Origin: Bacteroidota bacterium
Lineage (GTDB): Bacteria > Bacteroidota > Bacteroidia > Bacteroidales > JAADJA01
DNA: 64,000 bases
Direction of reading: 5' to 3'
Assembly: GCA_020444515.1 (NCBI GenBank)
Contig: JAHLKX010000003.1
Span: forward strand, 124,001-188,000
The notes under the pieces are model-generated. The model was not told the DNA's origin, made no database searches, and saw only the letters and a program-made list of their open reading frames with translations. Shown one piece after another: positions 34,168 to 46,920 of this stretch (its first letter is position 1; each line of letters begins with the position of its first letter). Position numbers and translations under genes: made by a program.

Positions 34168-35691
34168 TTACTTTGAGCGATTTAATTGCTTAAGCTCATA
34201 CAGATCCTTGCGCCGGTCCTTTTTATTTCGAACACTACCGTAATTGTGTAATTCCTTAAGTAGGTCCAGGTCAACATCAACAATCAGTGTCATTTCGGTA
34301 TTGGGAGTAGCCTCAGCTTTGATACCATTGGTCGGGAATGCAAAGTCCGAAGGAGTAAATACAGCAGACTGGGCAAATTGAATATCCATATTGTTAACCT
34401 TAGGCAAATTCCCCACAGAGCCGGCAATGGCAACATAACATTCATTTTCGATGCCACGGGCCTGAGCACAGTTACGCACCCTGGAGTATCCGTTCTGGGT
34501 ATCGGTCAGGAAAGGGACAAAAAGGATCTGAACGCCCTGATCGGCTAATAAACGCGACAACTCCGGGAATTCAATATCATAACATACCATGATTCCGATT
34601 CTCCCTGCATCGGTTTTATAAGTGCGAATGTTGTCTCCACCCGACATTCCCCAATAAAAAACCTCATTGGGAGTAATATGAATTTTATCAAATTGTTCGA
34701 AACTTCCGTCCCGTCTGCAAAGAAATCCCGAATTATAGAGCTTGCCATCCATCACATGAGGCATACTTCCTGTGATGATATTGATGTTATAGGATACAGC
34801 AAATTCCATGAACTTATCCCTCAGCGGAATGGTATACTGTGCCAATTTACGCATGGCCTCAGCTTCAGTAAGGTGATTGAACTCAGCCATCAGGGGTGCA
34901 TTAAATAGTTCAGGAAAAAGAACAAAATCACTTTTATAACCCGATACGGCATCCACAAAAAATTCGATTTGCTCACACAACTGATCCATATTTGCAAATG
35001 GACGCATTTGCCATTGAACAAGGCCCAAACGTACGATTGATTTAACAGTATTGATCAGCTTTTGAGATTTCGAATAATAAATATTATTCCACTCAAGCAG
35101 TGATGCAAAAGCCATTGATTCCTCGTCGCCCGGCATGTATCCTTTGAGTACTTTTCGAACATGAAAATCATTGGCGAGCTGAAAAGAAAGTACAGGATCA
35201 TGGATCTCTTTCATTCTTACTTTTTCGATATACTCTCGTGGTTTGAGTGTATCCGCATATTCATTATAGTTGGGTAAACGCCCACCCGCCATGATTGAAC
35301 GCAAGTTCAATTGCTCGCACAATTCCTTACGGGCTTCATAAAGCCTTCGGCCAAGGCGCAATCCACGGTACTCAGGATGAATAAATACATCAATCCCATA
35401 GAGCACATCTCCATCTGCATCGTGGGTTTCAAAAGTAAAATTGCCTGTTACCTGCCGGTAAGTATGATCATCCCCAAAATCATCATAATTTATGATTAAT
35501 GACAATGCACTTCCCACAATTTTATCATCTACCAATACGCAAATCTGCCCCTCCGGAAATTTTTCAAGCAAGGCTTGTATATGGTGTTCTTTCCAATGGG
35601 AGTTTTCCCAGTTTTTATAAGCTTCGATCATCGATTTTTTCAATTCCATGTAATCGGTGATCTTCAAATTCCTGACTTCTATCTTTGACAT
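34168..35691 (-). CDS. Bifunctional GNAT acetyltransferase / carbon-nitrogen hydrolase
   Basis: A 507-residue fusion. Residues 1-200 carry a GNAT fold with HPEYRGLRLGRRLYEARKEL as acetyl-CoA motif A (near 107-126). Residues about 225-505 form a nitrilase-superfamily amidohydrolase with the triad Glu in LFPELFNAP (near 260), Lys in FDKIHITP (near 336) and Cys in VCYDIEFPE (near 371). This two-domain protein is a recognised family, but its substrates are not established. One domain might remove and the other add an acyl group on the same amine. It has no signal peptide. It is adjacent to the GH20 gene, 70 bases away, with no clear promoter between them. Confidence 0.9.
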   Translation of the reverse strand: MSKIEVRNLKITDYMELKKSMIEAYKNWENSHWKEHHIQALLEKFPEGQICVLVDDKIVGSALSLIINYDDFGDDHTYRQVTGNFTFETHDADGDVLYGIDVFIHPEYRGLRLGRRLYEARKELCEQLNLRSIMAGGRLPNYNEYADTLKPREYIEKVRMKEIHDPVLSFQLANDFHVRKVLKGYMPGDEESMAFASLLEWNNIYYSKSQKLINTVKSIVRLGLVQWQMRPFANMDQLCEQIEFFVDAVSGYKSDFVLFPELFNAPLMAEFNHLTEAEAMRKLAQYTIPLRDKFMEFAVSYNINIITGSMPHVMDGKLYNSGFLCRRDGSFEQFDKIHITPNEVFYWGMSGGDNIRTYKTDAGRIGIMVCYDIEFPELSRLLADQGVQILFVPFLTDTQNGYSRVRNCAQARGIENECYVAIAGSVGNLPKVNNMDIQFAQSAVFTPSDFAFPTNGIKAEATPNTEMTLIVDVDLDLLKELHNYGSVRNKKDRRKDLYELKQLNRSK

Positions 35692-35761
35692 ATCATCTGA
35701 TTATTTAATAAAAACAACTTCACCCACCTTAGGCTTGTTCAAATATTTTTTAAAGCGTTGT

Positions 35762-38095
35762 TCAATTAACCACAACCTCATCAACGAAGATCCATGCTTC
35801 ATTACCGGCATAGGCGTGCCAATCGGGTAGTCGACCATAGTTTTTTGCAAGAATATGGATTATATTTCCCTGGATGTTATCAAAATCAATGGCAACATCT
35901 TCTATCCATGTGCCCACAACTTCGGGTTGATATTCGGGTTGGATTACAACTTTTGCCATCACCTGCATTTCAGAGTCCAGTATTTCAATTTTCACTTCTT
36001 TGGGCATGATTATCCAGGCACCTTCATTTTGCAAAAATGATATTGAAACTTGCTGTATATTAACAGGTTTTTCCAAATCCACTGTGAAATCCAGATCATC
36101 ACCCTGAAAACCCAGCCAGTATCCATCCCTGAAATTGTCAGAACCTTTTAATCCATCCGTAAGTGACAAGGATCCCTTGGCCATATAATTCTGGTTGGGT
36201 TCCATCCGCAGTATTCCCCTTAAACCGAAGGCTTTATGAAAAATGATTTCCTTCTTTGAGATGGCTTCCTTTAACTGATCATCCTTAAATATTCCCGCTT
36301 TGATGATGACCGACGAATCTATGGAAAAAGGTTGTTTGTATATTGGAGAAGCCAGTGATGGATCACTTCCATCCAATGTAAAATGAACCAAAGGATTGAT
36401 TTGTTCTGTTTCAAGGGCAATCTGATATGCTCCTTTTTCCCATGTAGGTTCAATGGTTACCTTCCAGGAGCCCCGGGAATAATTTACATCCATTTGGTCA
36501 AAACGATTGAACTGCTCTTGCAACCGCAAGAGAAAGTCAGACCAATCCCTATTTGCAACAGGACTCCAAACCACCTCGGCCAGGGCTGTCATCCTGGGCA
36601 AAGCCATGTATTCAGCATGCTCGGGTGTTTGGATAAACTCCGTCCATAAATTGCCTTGCGCACCAAGAATGTGTTTGGATTGTTCAACATTTAAATCGGC
36701 AGGAATCGGCTCGAAAGCATATACTTTTTTGAGCGTGGTCAACCCACCAATGGCTTCCGGTTCAAAATCGGGATCGGCCTGATAATAATCGAAATAACAA
36801 TAGGCAGTCGGACACATCACCACATCATGACCTTGACGAGCCGCATCTATCCCGCCATGAAAGCCTCGCCAGGACATCACTGTAGCTTCCGGAGCCAATC
36901 CACCCTCCAGTATCTCATCCCAGCCAATGAGTTTTTTACCATGCGCATTGAGGAATTTTTCAACCCTTTTGATAAACCAACTTTGCAATTCATGCTCATT
37001 GGACAGCCCTTCTTCTTTCATCCGTTTTTGACAAAGCGGACAGGCTTCCCATCGGTCTTTAGTGGCCTCATCACCTCCAATATGAACATACTCCGATGGA
37101 AATAATTCCATCACTTCGGTCAGTACATTTTCAATAAAGGTAAAAGTTTCTTCTTTTCCCGCGCAGAAGATATCTACATTGGGCCAGTAGGACCCGGGTT
37201 GCACATATAATTCTTCACCAGCACAGGAGAGTTCGGGATACGCAGCAAATACTTCGCTTGTGTGACCGGGCATTTCAATTTCAGGGATTATTTCCACATG
37301 TCGCTTAGCGGCATAAGCTACCACCTCTCTAATTTCATCCTGTGTATAATAACCACCATAAGTCGCTTTTTCACCCGGTTTGGGAGGAGTTACCTCTCGC
37401 CAGGGTTCACTGGTGCGATCGACCCGCCAGGCCGCTACATCGGTAAGTTTAGGATATTTTTTAATCTCGATCCGCCAGCCATTGTCATCGGTAAGGTGCC
37501 AGTGAAATTTATTCATTTTATGCATGGCGATCAAATCAATGTACTTTTTTACAAACGAAACCGGAAAGAAATGACGGGATACATCCAGGTGCATGCCTCT
37601 CCACGAAAAACGGGGATGGTCTTCGATCTGACATTGAGGAATTTTCCAATTGCGGTCAACAATGGTATCACCAAATACTTCTGAAGGCAATATTTGTAAT
37701 AAAGTTTGAATACCATAAAAAAATCCTGCATCTGCAGCGGATCGAATAATGACTTGATCATCATTTACCTCCAGTTCATAACCTTCAGTCCCCATAACAT
37801 CCCCTCCTACAGACTTGAACAAAATTGCATTTTCAATTCCATCATCAGTTGTTATATCACATGTAAAACCAGTGACTTTCGCCAAAACATCCTGAAGGAT
37901 TCCAGCCTCATTTAAGGAATTTACATTGGGTGGTAATACAATTTTGGTCTCCGCATTGAGTTCGAAGAATCCAGGGATTATTTTGCAAGTAGTGGGTTGA
38001 GGAATAATTTCAACAATTCCTTTTTCTTTGGGCTTTGGATTACAGGAAATAAGAACCTGCGCCAATAAGATCAATAAAATGTATGTTTTCTTCAT
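35762..38095 (-). CDS. GH20 beta-N-acetylhexosaminidase lipoprotein
   Basis: A 777-residue exo-enzyme that removes terminal GlcNAc/GalNAc from glycans such as chitin oligomers. The signal has a lipobox (QVLISC, Cys18), so it is membrane anchored outside the cytoplasm. An N-terminal GH20b domain (about 30-150) precedes the GH20 barrel, with RGMHLDVSRHFF, HWHLTDDNGWRIEI and the catalytic Asp-Glu pair in HIGGDEATKD (near 330). The C-terminus has a chitobiase-like and a discoidin-like beta domain (about 545-777). It has a divergent promoter with the lipocalin gene. Confidence 0.94.
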   Translation of the reverse strand: MKKTYILLILLAQVLISCNPKPKEKGIVEIIPQPTTCKIIPGFFELNAETKIVLPPNVNSLNEAGILQDVLAKVTGFTCDITTDDGIENAILFKSVGGDVMGTEGYELEVNDDQVIIRSAADAGFFYGIQTLLQILPSEVFGDTIVDRNWKIPQCQIEDHPRFSWRGMHLDVSRHFFPVSFVKKYIDLIAMHKMNKFHWHLTDDNGWRIEIKKYPKLTDVAAWRVDRTSEPWREVTPPKPGEKATYGGYYTQDEIREVVAYAAKRHVEIIPEIEMPGHTSEVFAAYPELSCAGEELYVQPGSYWPNVDIFCAGKEETFTFIENVLTEVMELFPSEYVHIGGDEATKDRWEACPLCQKRMKEEGLSNEHELQSWFIKRVEKFLNAHGKKLIGWDEILEGGLAPEATVMSWRGFHGGIDAARQGHDVVMCPTAYCYFDYYQADPDFEPEAIGGLTTLKKVYAFEPIPADLNVEQSKHILGAQGNLWTEFIQTPEHAEYMALPRMTALAEVVWSPVANRDWSDFLLRLQEQFNRFDQMDVNYSRGSWKVTIEPTWEKGAYQIALETEQINPLVHFTLDGSDPSLASPIYKQPFSIDSSVIIKAGIFKDDQLKEAISKKEIIFHKAFGLRGILRMEPNQNYMAKGSLSLTDGLKGSDNFRDGYWLGFQGDDLDFTVDLEKPVNIQQVSISFLQNEGAWIIMPKEVKIEILDSEMQVMAKVVIQPEYQPEVVGTWIEDVAIDFDNIQGNIIHILAKNYGRLPDWHAYAGNEAWIFVDEVVVN

Positions 38096-38117
38096 CTGTT
38101 ATCGGTTGTATGACGCA

Positions 38118-38125
38118 CAAAATTA
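38118..38125 (-). promoter_or_regulatory. Predicted -7 element of the GH20 gene
   Basis: The minus strand reads TAATTTTG, 22 bases before the ATG at 38095. Confidence 0.5.
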
Positions 38126-38159
38126 GCACAATTAAAGTCCTCAATTTGAAAAAGCTTAT

Positions 38160-38167
38160 TAACTTTA
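38160..38167 (+). promoter_or_regulatory. Possible -7 element of the lipocalin gene
   Basis: TAACTTTA differs from TAnnTTTG only in the last base and lies 4 bases before the ATG at 38172. If used, the mRNA would be almost leaderless. Confidence 0.3.
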
Positions 38168-38171
38168 GAAA

Positions 38172-38717
38172 ATGAAAATGTTGAAAAAAACAGGACTCGT
38201 CCTCATGTTGAGTATCATTTTGGTATCCTGTGGGGTGAGCGATCAAGAATTAAAAGAAATGAACCTCGTTAAAAATGTTGACCTCGAGCGTTATGCGGGA
38301 ACCTGGTATGAAATTGCCCGATTCCCCAATTCATTTGAAAAAGGTCTGGTTGGTGTAACAGCTACCTACACCCTCAGAGATAACGGTAAAATAGGCGTTT
38401 TGAACCAGGGTTATAAAAACAGCCTGGATGGCAAGCTAAAGAAGGCCAAAGGTTTTGCCAGGGTTCCGGACAAATCGCAACCCGGTCGTTTAAAAGTTTA
38501 TTTTTTCTGGCCTTTTGGTGGTGATTACCTGATCCTCGAGCTCGATCAGGAAAATTATCAATATGTGTTGGTTGGTAGCCCTGGAAAAGACTATTTATGG
38601 ATACTAAGCCGCACGCCACAAATGGATCAGGATATTTATGACATGTTTGTTTCGAAGGCCCAGGAAAGGGGCTATGATGTATCAAAGATTGAGAAGGTGC
38701 CGCAGGTCAAAGATTAG
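38172..38717 (+). CDS. Lipocalin family lipoprotein (Blc-like)
   Basis: A 181-residue lipoprotein with lipobox ILVSC (Cys20). The bacterial lipocalin signature GTWYEIARFPNSFEKGL (near residues 42-58) and the later DYLWILSRTP (near 137) place it with Blc, an outer-membrane lipocalin that binds lysophospholipids or fatty acids and is usually stress-induced. Length is normal. It is transcribed divergently from the GH20 gene and convergently with the GH2 gene. Confidence 0.93.
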   Translation: MKMLKKTGLVLMLSIILVSCGVSDQELKEMNLVKNVDLERYAGTWYEIARFPNSFEKGLVGVTATYTLRDNGKIGVLNQGYKNSLDGKLKKAKGFARVPDKSQPGRLKVYFFWPFGGDYLILELDQENYQYVLVGSPGKDYLWILSRTPQMDQDIYDMFVSKAQERGYDVSKIEKVPQVKD

Positions 38718-38775
38718 CTCATATCAGCAAATGAACAAGATATATGTACCGTCAATGTCACGGTAAGAATCTGCA

Positions 38776-42573
<3,798 letters not shown>

Positions 42574-42659
42574 TTAAGGAATCATACTTAAATTGAAAGT
42601 AAAAATACACCTATTTTGCTATTTTGAAATAGGATAATTGGGATAAGTTGGTCAGAGGA

Positions 42660-43412
42660 TTAGATCTCGAAATTATAGGCAATCCCTATACCCAATTGAA
42701 TATTTTTAAAAGGCATGCTGATTTCGGTAGTTTCTTCCTGTATATTTCCGGAAGCATCCAGGTCGACCGATTCAATGACATCAAAGGTTGGTTTGCAATT
42801 TGAATATTCAGCAATAAAGCGAATCACATAACCACTTTTCAGGGCATAACGGATACCACCGCCAACAGTGTATCCCAGTGTTGGTGTTGCTTTGGAGGTA
42901 ATTTTCCGCGAGAAGGTTTCTTCCTCATTCACTTTAATTTGAAGCAGATGACCCGGAGGCCAGGCCAGGCTTAATCCGGCCAGGGCCCTCAAATCAAAAT
43001 TGAAGGGACCGGCATTGAATGTCACATTGGGTCCAACATGAAAATTCAGGTAGCGCCACACACCATAATCAAAGTAAATATCATCCTTATATTCAACCAA
43101 ATCGGGATAGCGGGTCAGGATATCATCAATCAGATCCACTTTATATTGTTCCTTATCCGGGTTGTTGCTGGCATAGGTTACGGTGGCTCCAAACCCCAGA
43201 TAGTCATCCGGAAAGAGTGCACCATCAAACGTAAATAAAAACCCTGTATTGGCATAGCCGGATTCCTCATTCGCATAATCCTTTTCGGCAAAGGAACCCT
43301 GAGGAAGAGCCCCTCCAAGCGTTAAACCCAGAAAGCTTTCATTCTGTGCATGAACCTGACTTACCAATCCAATAAACATAGCTGAAAAGAGAATTGTTCT
43401 GATGGATACCAT
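42660..43412 (-). CDS. Outer-membrane beta-barrel protein
   Basis: A 250-residue protein with a signal peptide (cleavage near VHAQ, residue 23) and alternating beta strands such as FLGLTLGGALPQGSF, LGYTVGGGIRYALKSGY and NIQLGIGIAYNFEI, ending with a near-terminal aromatic as in outer-membrane barrels. It has a conserved-looking hydrophilic loop with several acidic residues (YPDLVEYKDDIYFD). The ligand is unknown. It precedes the GH2 gene by about 95 bases on the same strand and could be co-transcribed, possibly supporting glycan uptake, but there is no SusC/SusD pair. Confidence 0.75.
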   Translation of the reverse strand: MVSIRTILFSAMFIGLVSQVHAQNESFLGLTLGGALPQGSFAEKDYANEESGYANTGFLFTFDGALFPDDYLGFGATVTYASNNPDKEQYKVDLIDDILTRYPDLVEYKDDIYFDYGVWRYLNFHVGPNVTFNAGPFNFDLRALAGLSLAWPPGHLLQIKVNEEETFSRKITSKATPTLGYTVGGGIRYALKSGYVIRFIAEYSNCKPTFDVIESVDLDASGNIQEETTEISMPFKNIQLGIGIAYNFEI

Positions 43413-43515
43413 AGTTTAAGGTTTAATTTTCAATGGCGGTAAAGATAATAAAAATCAATAGCTGTGAGCCATCTGCGGTTTTTTTTATCGTTGAGATCAA
43501 AAATATTTTTATGCT

Positions 43516-43523
43516 TATTTTTG
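43516..43523 (+). promoter_or_regulatory. Predicted -7 element of the ABC transporter operon
   Basis: TATTTTTG, about 55 bases before the preferred ATG at 43579. Confidence 0.5.
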
Positions 43524-43578
43524 TCAATCAAACTAATTTGATTTGATAACCCAGTATAACAAACCACAATTATCATAT

Positions 43579-44103
43579 ATGAAGGCGGGTAAGCTCCTGC
43601 ATATCATAACCCTGATTGAATTATTTGCAGGGTATTTTATCTTTATGTGGATATATGAGTTTCAGGTTGACAACTTGTTACAGGCAGGTTTCAGACTTTA
43701 TGGCCTTTTCTTTATTGCCTCTCTTCCGGTGTTTGCCCAATTGGATGCACGATCACGTTATCAAAACTACAAACAATTGCGTGATCAGTTTATTCAGTAT
43801 GGATATGATACGCGAATATTAAATCCTGTCCTAAAAAGTCGATGTCAACGTGATGCGGCCATACTCGCCGCCAAAAGCACCGGTTATCAACATTTATGTT
43901 CTGACTATTTCCGGACTTCAGGATACCGCTGGTATCATCTTTTTCCCGATTTCGTTTTTACTCATCCGCAATTTCTGATCACAAAATATTTTTGGAAAAC
44001 GACTTTTTTTTGTCCTACTTACCGCTCGAAACTAAACCTTAAACCTTCTCAGTTGTTGTTTGACAGAAATAACATGATCCCGACATTGATCGAAAATGGG
44101 TAA
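43579..44103 (+). CDS. Unknown membrane protein, first gene of an ABC operon
   Basis: A 174-residue protein with two membrane helices near the N-terminus (about residues 5-25 and 35-55) and a soluble C-terminal part rich in Arg, Tyr and Cys (YGYDTRILNPVLKSRCQRDAA, HLCSDYFRTSGYRWYHLFPD). The family is not recognised. A longer frame starts at a TTG at 43543 but has no supporting signal. Its stop overlaps the ABC ATPase start by 8 bases, so it is translationally coupled to the transporter and is probably an accessory subunit. Confidence 0.6.
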   Translation: MKAGKLLHIITLIELFAGYFIFMWIYEFQVDNLLQAGFRLYGLFFIASLPVFAQLDARSRYQNYKQLRDQFIQYGYDTRILNPVLKSRCQRDAAILAAKSTGYQHLCSDYFRTSGYRWYHLFPDFVFTHPQFLITKYFWKTTFFCPTYRSKLNLKPSQLLFDRNNMIPTLIENG

Positions 44104-45001
44104 ACCCATCACACAAATAACTGGTCTTTCCAAATCTTTCAAAGACATTCAGGCCGTAGATAATTTATCCCTGACTGTTTTTGAGAATGATGTATATGGA
44201 TTCCTGGGGCCTAATGGATCCGGAAAAAGCACGTCAATCAGGATGCTTTTGTCGCTGATAAGACCGGATAGGGGCGATATTCAGGTTTTCGGATTAAACC
44301 TCCGCAACAATCGAATGGAGATCTTGCGGCAGATTGGGGCCTTTGTGGAAAAGGCAGATTTTTATGAATACCTGAGTGCCCGCAAAAACCTCGAAATTCT
44401 GGCCCGTTATTCCGGTTATACCAACAGCGCTCAAAGGATTATGGAAGTACTGGAATTGGTAGGTCTCCTGAAACGATCCGAAAGTAAGGTTAAAACCTTT
44501 TCCAAAGGCATGAAGCAGCGACTTGGGATTGCTCAGGCATTGCTTCACAAACCCCGTTTACTGGTTTTGGATGAACCGGCCAGCGGACTTGACCCCTCCG
44601 GAATGCGGGATATCAGACAATTAATTCGATTTCTGAATGAAGATCAAAATATTACGATTATTCTGTCGTCACATAATCTCCAGGAAATAGAACATATCGC
44701 CAATCGAATGATCATTATCAACAACGGCAAAAAAATGGTCGAGGGTGAAGTCAAATCGCTATTATTGGAGCATAAATATTACACCTCTATTCACCTAAAC
44801 GATGCTCGCAACGGTCTTGAGCTGCTGAAAAAATCAACAATCCCATTTGAAGAAGCCGATATTGAAGGACAATCTATCCGTATTTTTTGTCAGCGCAGTG
44901 AAATACCTGCTATAAACAAGCTGATGGTTGATCACGGCCTTCAAGTGGATGGAATCAAAGTAGAACAAAATCTGGAAGATTATTTTTTAACCCTAACCTA
45001 A
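44096..45001 (+). CDS. ABC transporter ATP-binding protein
   Basis: A 301-residue ATPase with Walker A GPNGSGKST (near residue 39), signature FSKGMKQRL (near 138), Walker B LLVLDEPASGLDP (near 157) and a switch His in SSHNLQ. The C-terminal extension of about 80 residues matches the DrrA/CcmA-like group that pairs with ABC-2 permeases. The stop overlaps the permease ATG (TAATG). The substrate is unknown; the family includes exporters of drugs, lipids and polysaccharides. Confidence 0.93.
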   Translation: MGKPITQITGLSKSFKDIQAVDNLSLTVFENDVYGFLGPNGSGKSTSIRMLLSLIRPDRGDIQVFGLNLRNNRMEILRQIGAFVEKADFYEYLSARKNLEILARYSGYTNSAQRIMEVLELVGLLKRSESKVKTFSKGMKQRLGIAQALLHKPRLLVLDEPASGLDPSGMRDIRQLIRFLNEDQNITIILSSHNLQEIEHIANRMIIINNGKKMVEGEVKSLLLEHKYYTSIHLNDARNGLELLKKSTIPFEEADIEGQSIRIFCQRSEIPAINKLMVDHGLQVDGIKVEQNLEDYFLTLT

Positions 45002-45837
45002 TGTTAACATTGATCAATATAGAGCTATTTAAGATCTTTACCCGTATGAGAAGTTATATCGGGCTGGCAGCTATATTGGTGATTATTCTGGTAGCTCAGG
45101 GCGCAATGCTTTGGGAAGGTCAGACCATGCATGAGTTTATTACCAAAAACCTAAGTGAAGCCTTTTATATGCAAGGTAATTTGGTAAACGGTTATCTCGT
45201 TTCATTCCTGGTTTTGAACTTTTTATGGGTTCATGTTCCTTTGCTGGTCGTGATCGTTACCGGTGATCTTTTCAGTGGAGAAGCGCAGGGAGGCACCTTC
45301 CGGTTGTTACTTTCAAGGCCAGTCAGTCGATCCCAACTGGTCACTGCCAAGTTCATTGCCGGAATATTCTATACCCTGGTGCTCATGATCTTTTTTGCGG
45401 TAGTAAGTCTTGGATTGGGTTTATGGTGGTTTGGCAAAGGCGATCTGATGGTGATATTTAATTCAGTGAGTATACTGCCTGAGAGCCACCTCCTGTGGCG
45501 TTTTATTGTGGCCTACATTTATGGATTTTTTGGAATGACTGCTGTGGCGGCCCTGTCCATGTTGTTCTCAGCCATGGCCAATAATTCATTGGGACCGATA
45601 CTGACAACAATGGCCATCATTATCCTGTTCACAATGATTTCATCATTCAACCTGTCTATTTTCTCAGCTATACAGCCATTCCTTTTAACAAGTTATCTCG
45701 ATTCCTGGCAATTGGTATTCAGTTTTGACGTCGATATCCGGCAAATCATAACAGATGCTGTTATACTGGTGTTGCACATTGTTATATTCTACCTGGTAAC
45801 ACTGGTCTATTTTAACCGAAAAGATATTTTGACTTAG
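45001..45837 (+). CDS. ABC-2 type permease
   Basis: A 278-residue permease with about six membrane helices (roughly residues 20, 65-90, 110-140, 165-190, 200-222 and 245-270). The motif SGEAQGGTFRLLLSRPVSRSQ between helices is typical of the ABC-2 family coupling region. It overlaps the ATPase gene by one base and leaves one base before the LolA-like gene, so the four genes form one operon. Confidence 0.88.
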   Translation: MLTLINIELFKIFTRMRSYIGLAAILVIILVAQGAMLWEGQTMHEFITKNLSEAFYMQGNLVNGYLVSFLVLNFLWVHVPLLVVIVTGDLFSGEAQGGTFRLLLSRPVSRSQLVTAKFIAGIFYTLVLMIFFAVVSLGLGLWWFGKGDLMVIFNSVSILPESHLLWRFIVAYIYGFFGMTAVAALSMLFSAMANNSLGPILTTMAIIILFTMISSFNLSIFSAIQPFLLTSYLDSWQLVFSFDVDIRQIITDAVILVLHIVIFYLVTLVYFNRKDILT

Positions 45838-45838
45838 C

Positions 45839-46537
45839 ATGAAAATTTATTTAACAACAATCATCGGTGTTTTATATTTCATGGGAGTTATGGCCCAGGA
45901 ACCCGATCCCTATGCCCTCATCGACTCTTTGAAATCGAGAATTTATTCCATCCAGGATTATGCTGCCGATATTGAAATTGAAGTTGATGTCGATTTTATC
46001 AACATGCCCATTAAACATGCAAAGATATTTTACAAACAACCCGACAAGATTAAATTTAAGTCGGACGAATTCATCATGTTACCCAAAAAAGGTTTTGATA
46101 ATCAGTTACGAAAGCTCCTTAATGAACCCTACACGGCCATATATTCCGGATCAGAAAAAATAAACGGACAGGATAATTATGTCATTAAAATAATCCCCAT
46201 GGGGAAAAAACCCGATATTATATTGGCTACATGGTGGATCAACGCGGATAATTTTCTCATCAGTCGATCTGAAAGCAATACCAGGGATGAAGGAACCTTT
46301 ACCATCGATTTTAATTATGAAGATTCTGACCTGCTGCTCCCTGCTTCCATGGTTGTCAGTTTCAAAATTGAGAAACTTTCAATTCCCCTGAAATTTATTG
46401 GTAAAACTGCCGGAATGGAGATTGACAAGACAAAAATGGGTGAAGAACAGGAAGGCAAAGTATACATCCGTTTTTCAAATTACATCATCAATCAGTCGCT
46501 TGATGATTCGGTTTTTGTTGAAGAATCCGGAAATTGA
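45839..46537 (+). CDS. LolA-like exported protein
   Basis: A 232-residue protein with a signal peptide (cleavage near GVMAQ, residue 20). The mature part has the alternating beta pattern of LolA/outer-membrane lipoprotein-sorting folds, for example IKHAKIFYKQPDKIKFKSDEF, YVIKIIPMGKKPDIILATWWINADNF and FTIDFNYEDSDLLLPASMVV. Such proteins carry lipid moieties across the periplasm. It is the last gene of the operon with the unknown membrane protein and ABC transporter, suggesting that the transporter supplies its cargo. It is convergent with yccF at a 5-base gap. Confidence 0.75.
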   Translation: MKIYLTTIIGVLYFMGVMAQEPDPYALIDSLKSRIYSIQDYAADIEIEVDVDFINMPIKHAKIFYKQPDKIKFKSDEFIMLPKKGFDNQLRKLLNEPYTAIYSGSEKINGQDNYVIKIIPMGKKPDIILATWWINADNFLISRSESNTRDEGTFTIDFNYEDSDLLLPASMVVSFKIEKLSIPLKFIGKTAGMEIDKTKMGEEQEGKVYIRFSNYIINQSLDDSVFVEESGN

Positions 46538-46542
46538 TGCCA

Positions 46543-46920
46543 TTAAGCGATTGGGGATATTCTCCGTCCAAATGGAGTCAGGGCTACTGACGCCAGCTTG
46601 AAATGCTGTTTACCAAAAGGAATACCAATGATGGTTAGAAAAAAGATAAAGCCGATCAGCGCATGAGAAAGCGCGATCCATATTCCACCCAGCAACAACC
46701 ATAAAACATTCATGATCGTTGCAAGGGTACCACTGGCATGATCCATATAAACCGTTGATCTCCCAAATGGCCACAGGGCAAGCGATCCAAGCTTCAGAGT
46801 CTGGAGTCCGAAGGGTATACCAATGATGGTGATCATTAATAACAAACTGCTGATGAAATATTCGAGGGCAATAAAAATACCTCCAAATACAAGCCATATT
46901 AGGTTTCCTATAAAGGTCAT
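46543..46920 (-). CDS. YccF-domain inner membrane protein
   Basis: A 125-residue protein with two copies of the YccF repeat, each a membrane segment followed by ITIIGIPFG or LTIIGIPFG and then a TLKLGSLALWPFGR or FKLASVALTPFGR stretch. The duplicated pattern (about residues 1-55 and 63-120) is the hallmark. The function is unknown. The gene begins within the last codons of the methyltransferase gene (ATGA overlap), so it is coupled to it. Confidence 0.92.
   Translation of the reverse strand: MTFIGNLIWLVFGGIFIALEYFISSLLLMITIIGIPFGLQTLKLGSLALWPFGRSTVYMDHASGTLATIMNVLWLLLGGIWIALSHALIGFIFFLTIIGIPFGKQHFKLASVALTPFGRRISPIA

Noticed and set aside
37262-37684. 140-codon frame opposite the GH20 gene
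   Set aside because: Antisense to catalytic motifs of the hexosaminidase; a shadow frame.
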